DNA of 64,000 nucleotides. Origin: Corella eumyota. Taxonomy: Eukaryota; Chordata; Ascidiacea; Phlebobranchia; Corellidae. Shown piece after piece: positions 57,085 to 64,000 of the stretch. The stretch is from NCBI GenBank assembly GCA_963082875.1, contig OY720098.1:19282001-19346000 (forward strand), read 5' to 3'. Made by a program: the position numbers and the translations under genes. The notes under the pieces are model-generated. The model worked only from the letters and a program-made list of their open reading frames with translations. It was not told the origin of the DNA and did not search any database. Each line of letters begins with the position of its first letter. The stretch's first letter is position 1.

Positions 57085-59093
57085 ATGACAAGCGTTGTTA
57101 AATCGTATGTTTATTTTCCATTAGCTTTTTGGTTGATATTTGCAATTGGAATTCTCATCTGGTAAGTCATATATTGCAACTAACATAAAGGCTGCAAGTA
57201 ATCTTATTTTGTCATAAAAGTTTTTTTTTTAATTATATATAGGACTAACTGTGTATTTAACCCCCAAAAATTATTATTAATTAGACAATCATTTTAAACT
57301 GTTGCAAATCCAAGCACTTTTTTACCCATTTTAACTATATATAATCTATATTAATATGATGCAACTGAATTAACATAAATCAATCTATTTTCTGGTCTGA
57401 ACATGCCATGTTAATTGTGTTTTACATAAAGATTCAAAATAATCTAGTGAATAAAATAAAAAAACCTAGTGAATAAATCTAGAACTTAAAAAAAAATTAT
57501 TAGGCTACATAGATAACCTTAATTAAACACAATTTATAATTTTTAGTTATGGATTAGCTTTAAACTATGACCATATCGTATCGCCTGTATCTCCTACATT
57601 TGTGAGTGAACTTGGTGTATCTGCGCCTGAATGTAGTTTATTCACTGTCGTGTTATCTTTGTCTGCTTTTTTTGGACTCTGGACCGTTCTGATCTATTAC
57701 AAGTAAATTTTACGCGAAATTTTTGTTTAAAAATCACCAATTTATGCTATAACACAACGCTTGTTTAACAGATACGTTATTCAAGTAGACAAGCAATCTA
57801 AGCTAAACATTGCAGCCTTGGTGCTTGGAGTAATAACTATGACTGGGGTGCTCATATTAGGATCGTTTAAAGTAAGTAGTTTGTATGCAAAAGTGTTACC
57901 TTATGTTGTTAAGTTAATCTACTGCTGCTTTATAAACCAGTGACCTGTTATTGCATTAAAGATATGCAACTCGTAGAATAACATTTTATTTACTTCTCAT
58001 ACTGAAATCACTTAATTTTAACCTTTGACACAAACTTAATTAGGATAAAGCTCCTAAGCCAATATAGTTCTAAAACAAGGCCTATATTTTATAAATTGGA
58101 TAACAAAAAATAAAAACTATCATTAATTAATTCTAAAAAAGAGGCATTTTGTTCGGCAAGTATTCTACAAAAAAATGCTATAAAAAAATTTGCACAAAAT
58201 GTTAAATTCATTTGATATTTACGCATTTTTTTTTATTAATTTTTTTGATTAATTTAGTTTGAGAGAAGTACAATTGCAGAACATGGTATACATTTAGTTG
58301 GGGCGTTTTTGTCATTTGCTGGAGGCGTAGTGTATATGTGGTTGGTGGTCTCAATACATTTTAAACAACTAGTACCTAAAGCACACAGTCTAACAATTGC
58401 ATATGTGCGAATAGTTATAACTGCTATACAAACCATCACCTTTTTTGTATGTAAGTTAACAAATTTAGTTTTTATTTTTAAGTAAGTCTAGTGTTAGGTC
58501 CCCGCTGTTGCCATGTTGTAGGCCTTTGTGTTAAACTTCTAAAACTAACTTACATAGCCAAGAATAACAATACAAATTTTTATAATAAAGCAATTAAAGA
58601 GTGTGAAGAATGTACAAAAATTGTTTACAAAAAGTTAAGGCCAAAATAATTTAGAAAATAATCATAAATTTTTTTTTATTTTTAGGTGTTTTTGCATATA
58701 TTGGTTCACAGGTAAAGTATAATAAATGTTAAATAATAAATTAACTTTTTCTTAAGCTAAAATTGTTATTCAACAAATCTTTATGTGTTAAACTTGTTGC
58801 TAAAAAAACTTGTTCATAACAAACTACGATATGTTTTATATATTATACAGTTTATACCAAACAGTGCAACAATTTGCCTAACAACATATACCGAGTGGAT
58901 ATTTGTCTATATAAGTATATCTAATTTTGCGTCGTTGGCATACGAACTATCGAAGATTCGAGGATCTAAAATACAACTAAAAATTGAAGAAAGAAAAGAT
59001 GATAGAAACTTGAGTGAAAAAACAAAATTTAAAGCTGGAAATGCTAATCCTAACGGCATTAAAGTTCAAACTACGTCAATTATAGTAACATAA
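57085..59093 (+). CDS. DRAM/TMEM150-family membrane protein 2
   Basis: Same six-exon plan as its left neighbour: 57085-57161, 57547-57702, 57772-57871, 58258-58450, 58686-58711 and 58851-59093, giving 264 residues. It starts MTSVVKSYVYFPLAFWLIFA, nearly the same as gene 1, with FVSELGVSAPECSLF in the first loop, RYVIQVDKQSKLNIAALVLG, HLVGAFLSFAGGVVYMW and TTYTEWIFVYISISNFASLA. Shared first-exon wording and identical exon phases show recent tandem duplication with gene 1. The loop cysteine in PECSLF matches DRAM2 (PEKCLF) in kind, whereas gene 1 has serine. An AATAAA lies near 59118. Confidence 0.9.
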
Positions 59094-60232
59094 TCAATGT
59101 TTAAACATGACTAAAATGAATAAACAAACCCCTCAATTTAAGCAAAACGAAATAACATTTAATGCAAACCCACTCTTGGACAGTTAAAAAACTCTACATA
59201 AACTTTTTAGAATTAAATGTAGTTTTTTATAAAACCTGTTTATATATGTATTTATAGAATAATTTTTCAGCTTTTTTTTCAACTAACATTGCTCAGTAAA
59301 TGTTTTATGAGTAAAAAGATTTGTCCAAAAACTAAATTTTAAACTTCAAAACAATATTTACGACTGTTAACTATAAGTTGTTAAAACATTAAACAGTTTC
59401 TATAAACTTATTAAACTTAACTTTGCTTTTAAATTTCTTGTATGCAAATTAGAAAAGTAAAAATGTAAATATAACGTTAACTTTTTTGTAGAAAATAAAA
59501 AATAAATTACGCAATCTAACTCTTTATAATTAAGATTTATAATTAAAAATTACTCAAAGCATTTTATTCAGAATAAAAAAAATGAGTTTCTAAGAAGTCG
59601 ACTAAAAATATTTTTGATATACCAAAAATAGTGCTTTATTTATATGTGTGCGATTAGTAGTCTGTTTAGCCTGTTTTAAATTCAAGAATAAGCCAAAAAG
59701 TTTAAAAACTTTAAATATTTTCTAACAATATTGTTATTTTTCAAATTTGTATGCCACACCAAACTTATATTTAAGCAAATCAAAAAGTTAAGAATTATCT
59801 AATTTCCGTTTCCAGTAAAACTAATTCTAAAAATATAGTTGACAAAAACAGTGACTAATTACGTATTCTCGTGCCTAATGTTTTAATAAACAACCAGTAA
59901 TTACTTACGTTTTACCAAAGGTTATTGCTAGTTGACATTTAGAATTTTGGGGAAAAAACGTAAATGCTAAATAGCATGTACGCATTTTCAAAACAAATAT
60001 AAAAAAAAAATTGAAAAGGACCATAGACTATATAAACTAGCTAGACAAGAAATATGTTACAGACACTAATTAGTGTATAGAACAGTATTTAGCGTTATAT
60101 ATCTCAACAGATTTTTAAAATTTAATTAATATTAAAAAGTTTAAATAATTTTAACTTGTTTATTTTTTAAAGATTTTTTTAGCACAACTTAAAGAAATTG
60201 TTAACAAACTCAATTTTAAATATAATTAAAAT
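59094..60232. other. Spacer between DRAM-family genes 2 and 3
   Basis: The right-hand part (about 59800-60232) is homologous to 63220-63611 upstream of gene 4, including GTTGACAAAAACRRTGACTAA and the 100 bp before the ATG. It is therefore the upstream region duplicated with gene 3 or 4. No exon was seen. Confidence 0.6.
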
Positions 60233-62375
60233 ATGAAAATTCCAAGTTTTGTTAAATCGCTGGTTTATTTTCCAGCTTTATTTGCATTTTTCTTGGTAGC
60301 TGGGTCTATTATTTGGTAAGTGTTTTTACAGTTCGTTTAAAAGCATGCATAAGTTTTTAAAATAAATTACAAAATTTTGTAATACAAATATTACTTTATC
60401 GAATAAAATATAATTTAAGCGCAACAAGTGTTAGACAGCAAAGGAAATTAAAAAGCATAATTGTAAACAAAATTGAATCTTAATTTTTTCAAACGTAATT
60501 TCTGTTGTTATATTAAACAATTTGTATGTGTCTTCTAACAAAATATGTACTAAAAATATCATTTTTTTAATTTAAGCACAAATTTTTACTTTTATTTAAT
60601 TTTTGTTACAGTTATTTAATAGCAGTTAATCTTGGTCATGTGCCCCCTTTACCAGCATGGCCATTTGTAAGTGATACTGGTGCCTTGGCTCCAGAGAGCT
60701 CAATCCTTACTTTATTTCTTACATGGGCTACCTTTAGTGGTATGCTAACAATGGGTTTTTATTACCGGTATGTATTACTGTACACTAAAACGTAGAACTT
60801 AAGGTTTATTTTTGTAATATGAAATGCATCATCTGATTACAATAAATAATATTTAAATTTATATTTTTTTTTGATACGTACTAATGGGTAAACTATATAC
60901 ACTATGGAATTACCAACGACTTCATATCGCTTCTGTGTAATAAGTTGTTCAATTTTGGATCTATAAAACATGTACTTTATATTTTTCGCAATAAAATATA
61001 TGTAAAGTGTTTTAATCTAAAACAACTAAAGTACTTGTATATTACGGTGATCAGGTTGTTTAAGTTCGATTCATGAATAAACTCATGATAACTCAGCACT
61101 TCTGTGTACGTGACGTAAGTAAATTTTAATTTTTAGCACACGTGACGTAATTGTACAGTATACGTGATTTGTGCAATACTTTATTTGCGACAATATAGGC
61201 TGACAATCAACCATAAGTTAGCGATTATTCGGTCAAAGCGGAACAAAAAGATTGCGCCATTTACAACTTCAAAGCTAATAAAAAATATGGCGCAATTATT
61301 TTACAAATGTTTTTTTATTATTTATTGACCAACTATGTTAAAAGTAAATTTTTGAGTGGTATTAGGGAACTTTGTAAAACAGTTTTTAATATTTAACAGA
61401 TACGTCATTGAAGTTAGCGAACGGTCAAAACTAAATACTTCGGCCTTGGTTATTGGTCTAATTTCTACTATTGCTATCACCTTTATTGGATCGTTTCAAG
61501 TAAACATTGTTAGAAAATATACCAAAATTTAACTTTTTGTTGTCAATAAATACAACGAAAAAATACACCCAATAAAACTTGTTATCTTTAACATAAGCAA
61601 AGATAAAGTTTTGTAAAACTGTATTAAATATAAAAAAAATCGTTTCAATCGCAATAACTTAATTAAATAGATACATTTTTTATTTAAATTTTCTAACGGT
61701 AAATCTATATTGAAACATTAACTTTAACGATATTTTACTTACAGTGGAATACTGCAAGATACCCTCACACGATTGGTGGACTAATTGCTTTTATAGGAGG
61801 CACAATATATAGTTGGTTGGTTATTGCAATCAACTTTAAACAACTAGTTCCTAACGTTCATGGTAAAAAGATCGTGTTGGCTAGAATTTGTTTCGCAATT
61901 ATTGAGACAATATCTCTAGGAATATGTAAGTTTATATTTGTTACTTAAGTCCTATACAACATATTAAAGTTATAATAATATACGTTATTTTTCCTATATG
62001 TAATGGCCAACAGAATTTATTCCTATTAAAATATATATACTTTTTTGCAGTGGTGGTCGGACAAATAATTATCTTGGTAAGTTTTATTATATTGCTTCAC
62101 AATACTAAAAATATATTTTAATGTAAGAAATTGAAAATAAATAAATTTTTATATCGAAACTTATGTTATTTTTACAGAATGGAAATACAAATGCAATGTT
62201 ACGAATGGCGACAACAATAAGTCAGTGGATCCTTATTTACTCAGTCGTGCTTTTTGTTTTATCATTGGCATACGATTTAAAAAACATTAAAAGTTTTAGT
62301 CTGTCTCTTTCTATACGCGATAAAAGTAAAACTGTTACACCAATATCAATAACACAAAACGTGCAAACTTTATAA
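60233..62375 (+). CDS. DRAM/TMEM150-family membrane protein 3
   Basis: Exons at 60233-60315, 60612-60767, about 61400-61499, 61744-61924, 62051-62075 and 62178-62375. The start MKIPSFVKSLVYFPALFAFF differs from genes 1 and 2. Family landmarks: FVSDTGALAPESSILTLFL, RYVIEVSERSKLNTSALVIG, HTIGGLIAFIGGTIYSWLVI and TISQWILIYSVVLFVLSLAYDL. Q replaces E in the otherwise constant TEW of TM6, and the C-terminal tail after LAYDLKNIKS is shorter than in genes 1 and 2. It pairs with gene 4 by first exon and upstream sequence. Intron 2 holds a CACGTGAC E-box (61139-61146). Confidence 0.88.
61139..61146. promoter_or_regulatory. E-box CACGTGAC with adjoining CRE half-site in intron 2 of DRAM-family gene 3
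   Basis: CACGTGAC followed by GTAA; a second TACGTGACGTAA lies 30 bp earlier. It partly matches the CLEAR motif GTCACGTGAC bound by TFEB at lysosomal genes. It is a short motif and could be chance. Confidence 0.25.
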
Positions 62376-63611
62376 TTTAAAAATTACATTAATTTAATAA
62401 TTAATTTTTTTGAATTCTTTATTGTATCTATAGCTTACTGAATTAAAAATATATATATATATATTGAATGTTATATTATTTGCAAAAAAATCCAAGTACA
62501 ACGCAACGTTGTTTATAGATTAGAAGTTTAAAGATTTAGAAATCTAAAATACAACTTTAAATATAAAGTAAAGCAAGTACTATTATACAAAAATCCTTTT
62601 TAAAACCCAATTCCTAACTACACATAAACATTAACTACTTTCACATAATATTGTAATAAAAATGTAACATTGTAAAAAAATGTAAGTTAAAACAAATAAA
62701 CTTTTACTACAAATTCTCTGTAAATATATCTATTCTCTGTAAATACACCTTTACTTTTAAATTCAAATATTAACTTATAACATAAAAAAGTTTGAAGCAT
62801 CAGTAGTAAGAATGATATTTTATAGATCAGGCATGTATTTTTATGTTATTTACTGCACAATGGAAGACTAAAAAATGGTTTTTGAAAACCTATTTAGAAC
62901 TTTACTTTAAAATAAAATGGGTACCAATCAGAAAAGTTAAAATGATATTATTTTGTTAATTTGTTTATGATTGATTATAACTTAAAACATTTTAGTCTAA
63001 ATTTAAAAAATAACTTTACGTTATTAGGAATTGGTCTTTAAATATTTTAAAATACCCAAAATAATGCCTTGTAAGGTGTATTGAACTTTCAAAGATTTAG
63101 TTTCAACACAGGTCAAAAATTTTAGAGACTTGGAATTTTTGCTAAAAATAATTACAACATTTTAAGCACGTTAATACATCTTAGCCCACAAAAATAAATA
63201 AATAATGCTCCGGATTTCAGTACCATTGATTCTAAAAATAGTTGACAAAAACGATGACTAATGACGTTTTTTTACGCATTAAGTTTTAATAAACTACAAG
63301 TAAATAGGTACGGTATGCATTAATGCAAGTTAGTTAAATAATTTTTGTTATTTTAGTAAAAAAACGTGAATATTGTTTAGCATGCACCCAATTTTGACAG
63401 CATAGAAAAAATAACTAAAATATTAGACTATATTAACTCGCTAGGTGGTCATTTAAATTTAAAATACGAAGTATAATTAGTCTAGAACAGTATTAGAAAA
63501 TATATCACTAGAAGGGTTTTTAAAATGTAATTAATAGTAAAAAATTTTAAGTAATTTTAACTCGTATATTTTTCTTAAAAAGATTTTTTTTAATTCCTAA
63601 ATTTATAAAAT
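62376..63611. other. Spacer between DRAM-family genes 3 and 4
   Basis: It holds the gene 3 3' UTR with a short (AT)n run near 62448-62464, and from about 63220 the upstream region homologous to that of gene 3. No exon was seen. Confidence 0.6.
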
Positions 63612-64000
63612 ATGAGAATTTTAAGCTTTGTTAAGACGCCAGTTTGTTGTTCAATTTTATTTGCATTTTTCTTGGTAGCTGGATCTATAATTTGGTAAGT
63701 GTTTTTGAACACTTGTATTCGCAACAGTTAGAAGCTTTTAAACAAACAATTTTTTTATTTTAACTTTATGATCTTAGAGATTTAATTTTATATAAATTTA
63801 AAAAGCGTTATTGTAAACAAATATTGATGCAAATAATTAGGTACAAGACTTTATTTTAGGTATGAACGTGCATGTATAACTTTAAACTGTCTAAAAATTA
63901 TTACTTTTTTCAGACATACTTCCGTTGTCTAAATTTAAAAAAGTGTCTGCGTTTCTATATGTTAAAGTAACAAAATTTAACTAACTTAGTCAGCCACCAC
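63612..64000 (+). CDS. DRAM/TMEM150-family membrane protein 4, first exon only
   Basis: Exon 1 (63612-63694) encodes MRILSFVKTPVCCSILFAFF followed by LVAGSIIW, very close to gene 3 (LFAFFLVAGSIIW), with the same phase-2 donor TTTG|gtaag. The rest lies beyond the window, so it is not known whether the gene is complete. The P-V-C-C-S segment replaces L-V-Y-F-P of gene 3. Confidence 0.75.

Overview
The window looks like nuclear DNA of an ascidian tunicate, most likely Ciona or a close relative. It is very AT-rich, with many short exons split by introns of roughly 100-500 bp with GT-AG ends, compact spacing, tandem gene families and a tRNA-derived SINE. No rRNA, CRISPR array, phage, retrovirus-like element or intact autonomous transposon was recognised. 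Gene models were read by eye from splice signals, reading phase and comparison between paralogues, so single exon ends may be off.

1-35,888 (minus strand): five tandem paralogous receptor genes, A to E from left to right, with transcription running E to A. They share a signal peptide, a C-type-lectin-like domain after Ig-like domain(s), and fibronectin III domains; all but A have N-terminal EGF modules. B (4,215-14,860) is a receptor tyrosine phosphatase with two intracellular PTP domains: D1 has complete catalytic motifs, D2 looks inactive. C (16,253-21,770), D (22,568-28,140) and E (29,220-35,888) carry nearly the same ectodomain on a short, phosphatase-free tail with several tyrosine motifs ending in YEQI. 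A (from 2,632) runs off the left edge. Two tRNA genes (Ala-CGC, Ser-GCU) sit between A and B. One ectodomain family joined to a phosphatase in one gene and to phosphorylatable tails in its neighbours is the most striking feature here, and suggests a paired-receptor-like recognition system.

37,330-50,459: further extracellular recognition genes. There is a truncated and a full-length fibrinogen-domain gene (+), an LDLa-repeat GPCR related to relaxin/LGR receptors (-), and a full-length and a truncated pentraxin-like gene (+).

50,749-52,440 (minus): two housekeeping genes close together in the same orientation, CDC26 (APC/C subunit) and LSM10 (U7 snRNP), a possible operon.

53,647-64,000 (+): four tandem DRAM/TMEM150-family six-pass membrane protein genes, the last cut by the window edge.

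Three copies of one tRNA-derived SINE lie in introns of the fibrinogen, GPCR and first DRAM genes. How the genes act together is inferred: if the C/D/E tails are phosphorylated, the phosphatase encoded by B, with a similar ectodomain, could oppose them, while the secreted fibrinogen and pentraxin proteins would be soluble recognition molecules from the same neighbourhood.
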